Source: Acidimicrobiia bacterium (lineage in GTDB: Bacteria > Actinomycetota > Acidimicrobiia > Spongiisociales > UBA5794). Taken from it: DNA of 33,508 nucleotides. The DNA lies in the NCBI GenBank assembly GCA_030066715.1, contig JASJBC010000046.1, positions 1 through 33,508 of the forward strand. Direction: 5' to 3'. How positions within the stretch are numbered: the stretch's first letter is position 1; each line of letters begins with the position of its first letter. The notes beneath the pieces were generated by a model, which made no database searches, was not told the origin of the DNA, and was given only the letters and a program-made list of their open reading frames with translations. The position numbers and the translations under genes are program-made. This document shows, piece after piece, positions 7,059-15,533 of this stretch.

Positions 7059-10000
7059 ATGCTGTTTTCCAGCCGTCGGCGCGTCTTTGCCTTGCTGGCC
7101 GCCTTGGTTCTGTTGATCACTGCGGCTCCGGCCACAGCCGAGCCGGGTGTGCCACCGGACATCGTCGCCATCATCGATGTCGACACCGACATCGACCCGG
7201 GGGAGACCCGCAGTCTGATCGCTGAGGTGGTTGGCTTCGACGAGGGAGGGACCTTCACTGTCTCCGGCTCCGACGTGACGGTGACCGACTATCGCCCCAA
7301 GAACGGCCGCTATCGGTTGACGGTGACTGCCGACGCCGGCGCCGCCGCCGGGCCTCGTGATCTGATCGCGACAAATCCGGACGGGCTCACCGGCACATAC
7401 ATCGGGGCACTGACCGTGACCGGCGATGTTCCCCCGCCCGACAGCGGCGACTTGACCGGTCACGTGTTCGAGGATCTCGACGGCAATGGCGTCGAGGACG
7501 GCGCCGACGCCGGGCTGGTTGGCGTCGCAGTGTCGGTTGTCGACTCGGCCGGGGTGACTCACAACATCGCAACCGACAGCGCAGGTGATTTCTCGCTTCT
7601 CAGCCTGCCGGTCGGCGACGCCACCGCCACCTATTCCACTCCTGCCGGCATGGCGCTGACCACGGGCAACTCGCTCCAAGTGATCACGATCGTGGCGGAC
7701 ACCTCTGCGGCAGCTGCGGATGTTGGCTACCAGGACACTCCCAACGGTGATCTCACCGGGTACGTGTTCCTCGATCTCAACGCAAACGGTGTTCCCGATG
7801 GTGCTGAGGGCGGGATCAGCGGCGTGGCGGTCTCCGTCACGGACGCGGCGGGCTCCTCCTTCAATGCATCGACCGACGCAACCGGCAACTACACGGTGAC
7901 GGGGCTCTCCGTTGGCGACGCAACGGTGACCTACACGGCCCCAGTGGATCACGTGCTGACCACAGGCAACGACGTGCAGACCGTGGCAATCTCCGCTGGG
8001 GCTACTGCCAACGCTGCCGACGTCGGCTACGACCCGCCTGCCGGTGGCGACATCTCCGGTCACGTGTTCAGCGACGTTGACGGCAACGGTGTCGAGGATG
8101 GCAGCGACATCGGTCTCGCCGGAGTCGAAGTGACCATCACCGACGCCGAGGGCGGCGTTCAGGTCACTACAACCGACGGAGCGGGAGACTTCTTTGTCGC
8201 CGGCATCGCCCCAGGGAACGCGGATGTTGTCTGGACGACTCCAGACAACTACACCCTCACCACCGGAAACGACATGCAGACGATCGAGGTCTTCGACCGC
8301 CTCGTGTCCAACGCCGTGGATGTCGGCTATCAGCCGCCATCCGGCGCGCTTCCCGAGATCGTTGCGGTACTCGGCAACAACGAGATCGACCCGGGCCAAA
8401 CCAGGAACATCAGGGTATCGGTGATCAACTACGTTGCCGGCGGCTCCTTCACCTTCTCCGGGGCAGGGGTCACCGCAGTCGTCATCGGCGAGCGCAGCGG
8501 GACTGTGCGCATGTCCGTGACGGCCGACGCCGGCGCCGCCGGTGGGCCCCGTGACATGACCCTGACCAATCCGGACGGGCTCTCTGACACCCTGGTCGGC
8601 GCAATGGTCGTCACCGGAGACGCCCCGCCGCCCGAGAACGGCGATGTGACCGGTCACGTCTTTGCCGATCTCGACGGCAACGGCGTCGAAGACGGGTCCG
8701 ACGTGGGCCTCAGCGGCGTGACCGTCGACTTCCTCGACGCAGCCGGCGACAACTGGCAAGCCGTCACGGATGGCAACGGCGACTTCACGATCACCGCCGG
8801 GGTCGGCGACGGAACGCTGACCGCGACCACGCCTGCGGGATACTCGCTCACCACCGGCAACGACGTGCAGGCCCTGGCCGTGACCGACGGCGGTTCGACC
8901 GCGGCAGCCGCAATCGGCTACGAACCAGGGGCGACAACATTCATGGACGTTGGTGGCGCCGCCGGGATAGTCCAGAGCCACACCCCCGGCGCCTTCTGTG
9001 GACCCCCGATCGGTGTGGGCTCGGCATGGGCGGACGTGGACAACGATGGTGATCTCGACCTGTTCACCACCGACTTCGCCGGAAGCGGCAACCACCTCTA
9101 CATCAACGAGGGAGACACAACCGGTGACGGGATCGTCGACTTCACCGACGTGGCCGCCGGGCTCGGCATCGATGCCGTGTCGCTCGACAGTTGGGCCACC
9201 GTTTTCGCCGACGTCGACAACGATGGGGACGCCGATCTCTATGTCGCCGACTCGAGCGGCGGCACCCTCTGGGAGAACCTGACGGTCGACACCGGCTCGC
9301 TTGCATTCCAGGTCGCTGCCGGCTCGGCTGATCTCTCGGACCTGGGCAGAGTGGAGACCGCAACGTTCGGCGACTTCGACAATGACGGCTGGCTCGACCT
9401 GTACCTGGCTAAGCACATGCACTGCGAGGGGACGACGCAGGATCGTCTGTTCCACAACGATGGTGACGGAACGTTCACCGATTGGACGACCTACCTGTGC
9501 GATGGCGGCGACCCGGCCACCTGCGACGACGTCAACGGGCTCGGTTTTGCCGCCGGGATGTTCGACTACGACCAGGACGGCGACTCGGACATCTATCTCG
9601 TCAACGACAACATCAGCAACGCCAACCAGCCGAACAAGATGTTCCGCAACGACGGATCGGACGGTGCCGGCGGCTGGGTGTTCACCGAGGTTGGAGCAAC
9701 GACCGGCACGGACCTATCGGTCAACGGCATGGGTCTCGGTCTCGGCGACTACAACAACGACGGCTGGACGGACATCGCCTTCTCCAACGTCGGCCCGGCC
9801 AAGCTGCTGATGAACGATGGCGACGGCACGTTCTCCGATGTCAGCGACGCCTCGGGAGTGACCGGAGAGTACGTACCGACGGACATCAGCTGGGGCACGG
9901 CCTTCCTCGACTACAACAACAACGGTTGGGAAGACCTGTTCATTGCGATGGGATACATCGGTGACGAGCTGCCCATGCCAAACACCCTGCTCGAGAACAG

Positions 10001-11960
10001 CGGTGGGACGTTCACCAATGTGGCCGCTCTGACCGGCATGGACGGAACCGACCGAGGCCGCAACGTGTCCATTGCCGATTTCAACGAGGACGGCTGGGTG
10101 GACGTCTTCGTCGGCAACTTCAACGCGGCACCAAACCTGATGCGGAACGAGAGCGCCTCCCTCGGCAACAGCAACGGTTGGTTGACGGTGACCGTGGAGG
10201 GCACCGAGTCGAACCGGGACGGCATCGGCACCGAGATGGCGCTGGTCACCTCGACCGGGACACAGCGCAGAGTCATCACCAGCGGTTCGAACCACGGTGG
10301 CGGTTCGCAGCAGGCTGCGTTCTTCGGTCTCGGCGGCGACGCCACCGGCAGCCTCACCGTGTACTGGCCCAATGGCCAGGTGCAGGTGGTCGGCACAGTG
10401 AGCGCCAACCAGGCAATTCACCTCGTCGAACCGGAGACGCCGGGAGCTACGGAAGGTCTCTTCACCAACGTGGCCGCGGCCGCAGGGATCAGCCACACCC
10501 ACACAACGGCTGCGGCCTGTGCCCCGGCGATCGGGGTTGGCGCCGCCTGGGCCGACGTCGACAACGACGGCGATCAGGATCTGTACACGACCGACCGTGA
10601 TGGTGCGAACCGCCTCTACCGGAACGAAGGCGACACCAGCGGCGATGGCATCGTCGACTTCACCGACGTTGGATCTGCCCTGGGCATCGACCACTCGGGC
10701 GAGGACAGCTTCGCCACGGTGTTCGTCGACTACGACAACGATGGCGACAGCGACCTGTTCGTCGCCAACGCGTCCGGCAACACGCTGTGGGAGAACCAGC
10801 TGATCGAGACCGGTGGGGTCAGCTTCATCGATGTCACCGCGACGGCAGGTCTGAATGACTCCGGGAGGATTCAGACGGCAACGTGGGGCGACGTCGACAA
10901 CGACGGCAACCTCGATGTCTACTACGCAAAGCACATGACGTGTGTCGGCGACGGCACCGACCGGCTGTTCCGCAACAACGGCGACGGCACTTTCGCCGAC
11001 TGGACGACGTACCTGTGCGCCGGTGGCGACCCCGCGACTTGCGACGACGTCAACGGATTGGGGTTCGCGGCCGGGATGCTGGACTACGACGGCGACGGTG
11101 ACACCGACATCTATCTGGTCAACGACAACATCGCCGGCAACTTCCAGCCGAACAAGCTGTTCCGCAACGACGGCTCCGACGGCGGCGGTGGCTGGCTGTT
11201 CACCGAGGTCGGCGCTGCGGCGGGCGCCGATGCATCGGTCAACGGCATGGGTCTCGGCGTCGGTGACTACAACAACGATGGGTGGCTCGACCTGGCGTTC
11301 TCCGACGCAGGCCCGGCACATCTGCTGCTCAACGACGGCGACGGGACCTTTACCGACGTCAGCGACTCGTCCGGAGTGACCGCCGGCACTGCGGACGGCG
11401 TGAGTTGGGGGTCGGCATTCCTCGACTACGACAACGACGGCTGGCAGGACCTGTTCTTCGTGCAGGGCTCGATCGCGATCGATTCCCCGATCGCCAACGC
11501 CCTGCTGCGCAATCAAGGCGACGGGTCGTTCGTGAACGTCTCCAATGAGACGGGAATGGGCGACACGCAGCGCGGCCGCAACGTGTCGTTGGCCGACTTC
11601 AACGGTGACGGCTGGGTGGATGCCTTCGTCGGCAACTACGACGGCACGCCGTTGCTGATGCAGAACGAGAGCGTCTCCATCGGCAACACGAACGAGTGGT
11701 TGACGATCACCGTCGAAGGGACCGAGTCGAATCGCGATGCGATCGGGGCCGTCATCTCGGTGACGACAGGCGCCGGAACCCAGACCCAGCTCATCACGAG
11801 CGGCGGTCAGCACGGCGGAGGTTCGCAGAAGGCGGCCTTCTTCGGGCTCGGCACGGCCACCAGCGCCACGGTCACGGTCACGTGGCCCAACGGAGTCGTC
11901 GAGGACCTGGGGTCGCTGACCTCAGGCCAAGCCGTCCATCTCGTCGAACCGGCCGCATAG
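7059..11960 (+). CDS. Giant secreted protein: SdrD-B-like repeats plus two CRTAC1-like modules
   Basis: About 1633 residues. An N-terminal signal peptide (Arg-rich start, LLAALVLLITAAPATA) directs it outside the cell. Residues 33-129 form an IPT-like segment repeated at 431-527. Four SdrD-B/Cna-B-type domains with DLDGNGVEDG Ca2+-loop motifs start at about 131, 231, 331 and 529. Two CRTAC1-like modules follow (626-1130 and 1133-1633), each with many DxDNDGxxD FG-GAP/VCBS loops and a closing ASPIC/UnbV domain (TVEGTESNRD, ITSGxxHGGGSQ). Each module keeps four Cys. No LPXTG, PEP-CTERM or membrane anchor is seen. It is likely a Ca2+-bound adhesin or matrix protein. ATG 7059 lies 8 bases after GGGAGG; ATG 7053 is only 2 bases from it. 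Confidence 0.92.
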   Translation: MLFSSRRRVFALLAALVLLITAAPATAEPGVPPDIVAIIDVDTDIDPGETRSLIAEVVGFDEGGTFTVSGSDVTVTDYRPKNGRYRLTVTADAGAAAGPRDLIATNPDGLTGTYIGALTVTGDVPPPDSGDLTGHVFEDLDGNGVEDGADAGLVGVAVSVVDSAGVTHNIATDSAGDFSLLSLPVGDATATYSTPAGMALTTGNSLQVITIVADTSAAAADVGYQDTPNGDLTGYVFLDLNANGVPDGAEGGISGVAVSVTDAAGSSFNASTDATGNYTVTGLSVGDATVTYTAPVDHVLTTGNDVQTVAISAGATANAADVGYDPPAGGDISGHVFSDVDGNGVEDGSDIGLAGVEVTITDAEGGVQVTTTDGAGDFFVAGIAPGNADVVWTTPDNYTLTTGNDMQTIEVFDRLVSNAVDVGYQPPSGALPEIVAVLGNNEIDPGQTRNIRVSVINYVAGGSFTFSGAGVTAVVIGERSGTVRMSVTADAGAAGGPRDMTLTNPDGLSDTLVGAMVVTGDAPPPENGDVTGHVFADLDGNGVEDGSDVGLSGVTVDFLDAAGDNWQAVTDGNGDFTITAGVGDGTLTATTPAGYSLTTGNDVQALAVTDGGSTAAAAIGYEPGATTFMDVGGAAGIVQSHTPGAFCGPPIGVGSAWADVDNDGDLDLFTTDFAGSGNHLYINEGDTTGDGIVDFTDVAAGLGIDAVSLDSWATVFADVDNDGDADLYVADSSGGTLWENLTVDTGSLAFQVAAGSADLSDLGRVETATFGDFDNDGWLDLYLAKHMHCEGTTQDRLFHNDGDGTFTDWTTYLCDGGDPATCDDVNGLGFAAGMFDYDQDGDSDIYLVNDNISNANQPNKMFRNDGSDGAGGWVFTEVGATTGTDLSVNGMGLGLGDYNNDGWTDIAFSNVGPAKLLMNDGDGTFSDVSDASGVTGEYVPTDISWGTAFLDYNNNGWEDLFIAMGYIGDELPMPNTLLENSGGTFTNVAALTGMDGTDRGRNVSIADFNEDGWVDVFVGNFNAAPNLMRNESASLGNSNGWLTVTVEGTESNRDGIGTEMALVTSTGTQRRVITSGSNHGGGSQQAAFFGLGGDATGSLTVYWPNGQVQVVGTVSANQAIHLVEPETPGATEGLFTNVAAAAGISHTHTTAAACAPAIGVGAAWADVDNDGDQDLYTTDRDGANRLYRNEGDTSGDGIVDFTDVGSALGIDHSGEDSFATVFVDYDNDGDSDLFVANASGNTLWENQLIETGGVSFIDVTATAGLNDSGRIQTATWGDVDNDGNLDVYYAKHMTCVGDGTDRLFRNNGDGTFADWTTYLCAGGDPATCDDVNGLGFAAGMLDYDGDGDTDIYLVNDNIAGNFQPNKLFRNDGSDGGGGWLFTEVGAAAGADASVNGMGLGVGDYNNDGWLDLAFSDAGPAHLLLNDGDGTFTDVSDSSGVTAGTADGVSWGSAFLDYDNDGWQDLFFVQGSIAIDSPIANALLRNQGDGSFVNVSNETGMGDTQRGRNVSLADFNGDGWVDAFVGNYDGTPLLMQNESVSIGNTNEWLTITVEGTESNRDAIGAVISVTTGAGTQTQLITSGGQHGGGSQKAAFFGLGTATSATVTVTWPNGVVEDLGSLTSGQAVHLVEPAA
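7449..8348 (+). repeat. Three tandem 300-bp repeats encoding SdrD-B-like domains
   Basis: Repeat units start at 7449, 7749 and 8049, so the period is exactly 300 bp (100 residues). Each opens with D(L/I)(T/S)G(H/Y)VF and carries a DGNGVEDG-type Ca2+ loop (NANGVPDG in unit 2), LTTGN, and a DVGY close. A fourth diverged copy starts at 8643 after an inserted IPT-like segment. The exact period suggests in-frame duplication, since diverged. Confidence 0.85.
8934..10449 (+). repeat. Direct repeat, copy 1 (CRTAC1-like module)
   Basis: About 1.5 kb encoding a module that recurs immediately downstream at 10455. Long stretches match at protein level, for example DPATCDDVNGLGFAAGM and VNGMGLG in both copies, and the order of all FG-GAP loops and the ASPIC/UnbV end is the same. 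Confidence 0.85.
10455..11957 (+). repeat. Direct repeat, copy 2 (CRTAC1-like module)
   Basis: Second copy of the module at 8934, of nearly the same length. The copies differ at many codons, so the duplication is not recent, but the Cys positions and Ca2+ loops are kept. Confidence 0.85.
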
Positions 11961-11968
11961 ATCCCCCG

Positions 11969-12005
11969 GAGGATCGCCGGGGGTCACCAACTCCCGGCGA
12001 TCCTC
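11969..12005 (+). terminator. Hairpin after the giant secreted protein
   Basis: A perfect 13-bp inverted repeat, GAGGATCGCCGGG and CCCGGCGATCCTC, with an 11-base loop, starts eight bases after the stop codon. No T-run follows, which is common for actinobacterial hairpin terminators. It separates the secreted protein from the sulfotransferase starting 28 bases later. Confidence 0.75.
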
Positions 12006-12033
12006 ACTGAGGCGCTAGCGTTCGTGCCGCTCC

Positions 12034-12918
12034 ATGAATCCGACGTCAGCACTGATTCTCTCCGACAAGTCCTCCGGCTCCAGCGTTCTCCAGCGGGAGC
12101 TGGCGCGGCACAGCGCGGTGTCGATCATGAGAAAGCCGCAGCACCAGGAGGACGAGACCCTCTATTGGAGCAAGGCGGCGGCCGTTCTCGGCCTCGATCA
12201 GCCGCCGATGATCGACTCGACCATCCTCCCGATGGAGAGGGAAGTCGCTCTGGATTCGATGGAGACGCTCTTGGCCGACAACCTGCCGGAGCCGATCCCG
12301 GCGCCGCAGAGCCGCAGCGAGATCTTCTCGGCCTGGGAGCAACTCGCCGTGGAGTATGGGCCGGTGTTCCTGGAGAAGTCGCCGCACCACCTGCACAACG
12401 TCGCCGTGCTCCAGCTGCTCCTGGCGGCGCAGGACGCGACCCCGGACGTCGACTTTCGCTTCATCGGGTTGGTGCGGAACCCGGTAGACACGATGTACTC
12501 GATGTGGACGAGATGGCGCACCCCGCCCGAAGCGCGCGAGGGTGAGTGGTGTCGCGCCTACTCGAATCTGCAGTGGCTCAGCGAGCAGGCACCCGAGCAC
12601 ACTCATGTCATTCGCTACGAGGATCTCACCGGTGACCCGGGAGCGCTGCGCGACCTGTTTGGCTTTCTCGGGGTGGAGCCCGAGACCGGGGCAGGAGAGA
12701 CCCTGCATCGCCGCTCGGTTCAGGCATGGCGCAACGACCGCGGGTTCGGCTACCAGCCGTCGGAGCAGGTGCGCCGGATCGCAGCGAGTTTTGGGTACGC
12801 GGAAGACGATCTGGCCAATCCGCACCGCCTGACCTGGCCGCTGCGACGTACCGTCCTCAGCACCGGCCGCTCGCTGCGCACTGCGGCGGGACGGGCCCGC
12901 CGTTTGCTGCGTCGCTGA
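12034..12918 (+). CDS. Sulfotransferase-like protein (Sulfotransfer_3 type)
   Basis: A 294-residue protein. The N-terminal P-loop is LSDKSSGSSVLQREL (about 9-23), a variant phosphosulfate loop. FLEKSPHHLHNV (112-123) and VRNPVDTMYS (147-156) match the acceptor-side and 3'-phosphate motifs of Sulfotransfer_3-type enzymes. The C-terminus is Arg-rich (AAGRARRLLRR). It is clearly a different subfamily from the enzymes at 638 and 6153. No good ribosome binding site precedes ATG 12034, and a possible -10 (TAGCGT, 12016-12021) is so close that the mRNA may be nearly leaderless. The target is unknown; a sugar or lipid of the surface polymer is likely. Confidence 0.82.
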   Translation: MNPTSALILSDKSSGSSVLQRELARHSAVSIMRKPQHQEDETLYWSKAAAVLGLDQPPMIDSTILPMEREVALDSMETLLADNLPEPIPAPQSRSEIFSAWEQLAVEYGPVFLEKSPHHLHNVAVLQLLLAAQDATPDVDFRFIGLVRNPVDTMYSMWTRWRTPPEAREGEWCRAYSNLQWLSEQAPEHTHVIRYEDLTGDPGALRDLFGFLGVEPETGAGETLHRRSVQAWRNDRGFGYQPSEQVRRIAASFGYAEDDLANPHRLTWPLRRTVLSTGRSLRTAAGRARRLLRR

Positions 12919-13065
12919 TTTGACCTCTGCGGGTGCTGATAATGGGTCATTGCCGTCCCGAGATGCTGAGAAACTGTCTCCACGACAGCGTCCGTACCGA
13001 TACACTCTGCGCCGGGGATAGACCCCACGAACGGCCGATGGCCGTCCCACGTGGAGGATGAGGGA

Positions 13066-14211
13066 ATGACGGTAGGGGGAGACACCAGAACGCATCGCTC
13101 CCGGAGCCTGCTCGACACCGAGTGGCTCCGGCGTCGTGCTTATGGCATCGCGGTCACGGTGATTCTGGTCACCTGGACCACCTACATGATCCTGTCCAAC
13201 TCGTGGCACTACTTCAGCGAGTACTGGTCGGCTTCCGTGACCATGATCTTGGGATCGTTCGTCGCCGGAGCCACCGCCGAAGGGGGCGCAGCCGTCGCCT
13301 TTCCCGTCTTCACCAAGGTGCTCGGCATCGAGCCGGAGACGGCGCGGACGTTTGGCCTGATGATTCAATCCGTGGGGATGACGATGGCGGCGCTGGTCAT
13401 CGTCGTGCGGCGCATTCCGATCCTGCCCCGGGTGGTGTTCTGGGTGTCGCTCGGAGGAATCGCCGGCCAGTTCATCGGGGCGTACTGGATCGCCATCGGC
13501 AGCCCGGACTCAAAGATCCTGTTCACCTTCATCGCTGCGGTCTTCGGGGCAGCGGTGGTCGTGTCCCGCTGGGGGTTCGACCTGCCGACGATCGAGCGTC
13601 TTCCGACCTGGCGACTGAACGACAAGATCTTCTATACCGCAATAGGGGTTGTCGGTGGGACCTTTGCCGCCAACACCGGATCCGGGATAGACATGGTCAC
13701 GTTCATCGTGCTGACGCTGGCCATCGGAATCAACGAGAAGGTGAGCACGCCAACCACTGTCGTCATCATGGGTCTCAACTCGGTGGTCGGTTTTGCCATT
13801 CGCGGTCTTCTCATCGGTGACGTGGATGCGGCCTTCCCGTACTGGATCGTGTCCGTTCCGGTGGTCATCTTCGGCGCCCCGCTGGGGGCTTACGTAGCCT
13901 CGAAGGCAACCCGCGACCACATCATCATCCTGCTCGTCTCGCTGATCAGCCTCGAGCTGGTGACCACCTTGCTGCTGGTGCCGTTCTCGCCCGAGGCGCG
14001 ACGGGTCGCAGTGATTGCGGTCCTCGCCAGCATCCTGTGGTTCCTCGCCATGCTCACGTACCGGGTCACCCACATCGTCCCGAGCCTGGCAGCGCTCGAG
14101 GAGGCGAGTTGGCAGGACGACCAGACCGCCAAATCGCAGGATGATCCACCTGTAGAGTTCGCCGCCGTTGACACGAGCGACGGAGGGAACAGGGAGTTGG
14201 GGGAAACATGA
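13066..14211 (+). CDS. TauE/SafE (TSUP) family permease
   Basis: A 381-residue integral membrane protein with about 8-9 hydrophobic segments in two halves. The half-motifs FVAGATAEGGAAVAFPVFTK and VGGTFAANTGSGIDMVTF are those of the TauE/SafE family, which moves sulfite, sulfonates or other organic anions. The hydrophilic acidic C-tail (after about 345) is cytoplasmic. ATG 13066 follows GGAGG by eight bases. The stop overlaps the ATG of the halogenase-like gene (ATGA), so the two are translated together. Export of sulfite or a sulfonate would fit the many sulfotransferases, but the neighbour flavoenzyme equally allows an organic anion or halide-linked substrate. The family call is strong; the substrate is a guess. 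Confidence 0.88.
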   Translation: MTVGGDTRTHRSRSLLDTEWLRRRAYGIAVTVILVTWTTYMILSNSWHYFSEYWSASVTMILGSFVAGATAEGGAAVAFPVFTKVLGIEPETARTFGLMIQSVGMTMAALVIVVRRIPILPRVVFWVSLGGIAGQFIGAYWIAIGSPDSKILFTFIAAVFGAAVVVSRWGFDLPTIERLPTWRLNDKIFYTAIGVVGGTFAANTGSGIDMVTFIVLTLAIGINEKVSTPTTVVIMGLNSVVGFAIRGLLIGDVDAAFPYWIVSVPVVIFGAPLGAYVASKATRDHIIILLVSLISLELVTTLLLVPFSPEARRVAVIAVLASILWFLAMLTYRVTHIVPSLAALEEASWQDDQTAKSQDDPPVEFAAVDTSDGGNRELGET

Positions 14212-15530
14212 CCATTCCACAGTCAGCAGATGTCGTCGTCATCGGCGGCGGGCCGGCGGGATCGCTGGCATCCACCGTTCTGGCGCTCAAAGGCCACGAC
14301 GTCGTGATGCTCGAGAAGCAGCGTCATCCGCGCCCGCAAGTCGGCGAGAGCCTGATTCCCGACTTCTGGAAGTACGCAGATCTGATGGAGGTCACCGACA
14401 AGCTCCTGGCAGAGGGTTTTTTGTCCAAGGCGGGTGCAGTCATCGGCTGGGAAGGCCAGGTGCGCGCCCACTCGTTCGGCGACTTCGGCTACACCAAGCC
14501 CGCGATGCATGTCGAGCGGGAGCGTTTTGACCAAATCCTCTTCGAGCACGCCGCCGAGAAGGGGGTTACAACAGTCGAAGAGGCGACGGTCACCGGAGTC
14601 GACTTCACCGCAGCCGAAGAGAGCGGCGAGGGTGCGGTTGTTGCGGTCAAGGCTGAGGACGGGACACCTCATTCGATCTCCTGCCGCTACGTGCTGGATG
14701 CCAGCGGGCAGGCCGCGGTCCTGGGCCGGCAGCTCGGGCTCCGCCACATTGACGACGCGTTCCGCTATCTGAGCATCTGGGGTTACTGGACGGGTTCCCG
14801 CTTTCTCGATCTCGACGGGACGGCGCACAGCCGCGATGAGCTCGGGAGCACACGGCCCGTCACCTTCGTGACCTCACTCAACGAGGCCGGAGATGCCGGG
14901 TGGTCGTGGCACATCACGCTGCGCGAGGAGACCAGCATCGGTCTGGTTCTCCCCATCGATTTGGTTCGGACCGCCCGCGAGCCGAATGAGTCGTGGGAGT
15001 CGTACTACGAGCGGCGCTGCCGGGAGGTACCCATCCTCCAGGACCTGCTCGCCGACGCCACCCTGCGCCCGGGGAGTGTGTCCTCGATTCGTGACTACTC
15101 GCATCAGTCGAGCGCAGTCGCCGGCCCCGGTTGGTTCCTCGCCGGCGATGCAGCCGGTTTTGTCGATCCGATCTTCTCCGTCGGCGTGGTCTTGGCGATG
15201 TACGGCGCGGCCACGGCGGCCTGGGCAATCGACAGAGCGCTGACCAAACCGGAGCAGGCGGAGCGGGTGCGCGACATGTTCACCAGACAGCTCAACGGCC
15301 GCATCGAAGTTGCCAGGTCGCTGGCACTCCCGCGGTACTCGGGGGCGGGAGGTGAGGTCACCGATCTCGCCAAGAAGACGCTCGAGCTGGAGCGTTCGGC
15401 GGTAAAGGACATCATGTACGCGGTGTCCGAGTTCACCACCCGGTCCGACAACTGGGTCGAGATCGTCGGTACGGAGGCGCCCGACCTCACAGACGAGCAG
15501 CGGCGGATCATTGACGACATAGTCGTGTAG
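14208..15530 (+). CDS. Flavin-dependent halogenase-like FAD enzyme
   Basis: A 440-residue FAD-dependent monooxygenase-fold enzyme. The FAD dinucleotide motif is VVIGGGPAGS (10-19), followed by HPRPQVGESL (40-49). GFLSKAGAVIGW (70-81) holds Lys74 at the place of the catalytic Lys of flavin-dependent halogenases. The halogenase WxWxIP motif is seen as WSWHIT (232-237), with Pro lost. GDAAGFVDPIFSVGV (313-327) is the second FAD motif. These features fit carrier-protein or free-substrate halogenases of the PltA/CmlS/CndH side of the family; an oxidase or reductase without halogenation cannot be excluded. It overlaps the permease gene by ATGA and is followed four bases later by a membrane protein. 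A paralogue lies at 31462 beside an ACP gene. Confidence 0.82.
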   Translation: MTIPQSADVVVIGGGPAGSLASTVLALKGHDVVMLEKQRHPRPQVGESLIPDFWKYADLMEVTDKLLAEGFLSKAGAVIGWEGQVRAHSFGDFGYTKPAMHVERERFDQILFEHAAEKGVTTVEEATVTGVDFTAAEESGEGAVVAVKAEDGTPHSISCRYVLDASGQAAVLGRQLGLRHIDDAFRYLSIWGYWTGSRFLDLDGTAHSRDELGSTRPVTFVTSLNEAGDAGWSWHITLREETSIGLVLPIDLVRTAREPNESWESYYERRCREVPILQDLLADATLRPGSVSSIRDYSHQSSAVAGPGWFLAGDAAGFVDPIFSVGVVLAMYGAATAAWAIDRALTKPEQAERVRDMFTRQLNGRIEVARSLALPRYSGAGGEVTDLAKKTLELERSAVKDIMYAVSEFTTRSDNWVEIVGTEAPDLTDEQRRIIDDIVV

Positions 15531-15533
15531 GAC

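Noticed and set aside
6996-9455. Long open frame on the minus strand, about 819 codons
   Set aside because: It is antisense to the Asp/Gly-rich secreted protein. Its product is Val/Arg/His-rich with no fold motif, and it spans the intergenic region and the signal peptide of the real gene.
9714-11813. Long open frame on the minus strand, about 699 codons
   Set aside because: It is antisense to the FG-GAP modules. The open frame comes from repeated Asp/Asn/Gly codons in high-GC DNA, not from coding selection.
12046-13368. Minus-strand frame of about 440 codons
   Set aside because: It crosses the sulfotransferase gene, an intergenic gap and the start of the permease gene, and its product is Arg-rich without motifs.
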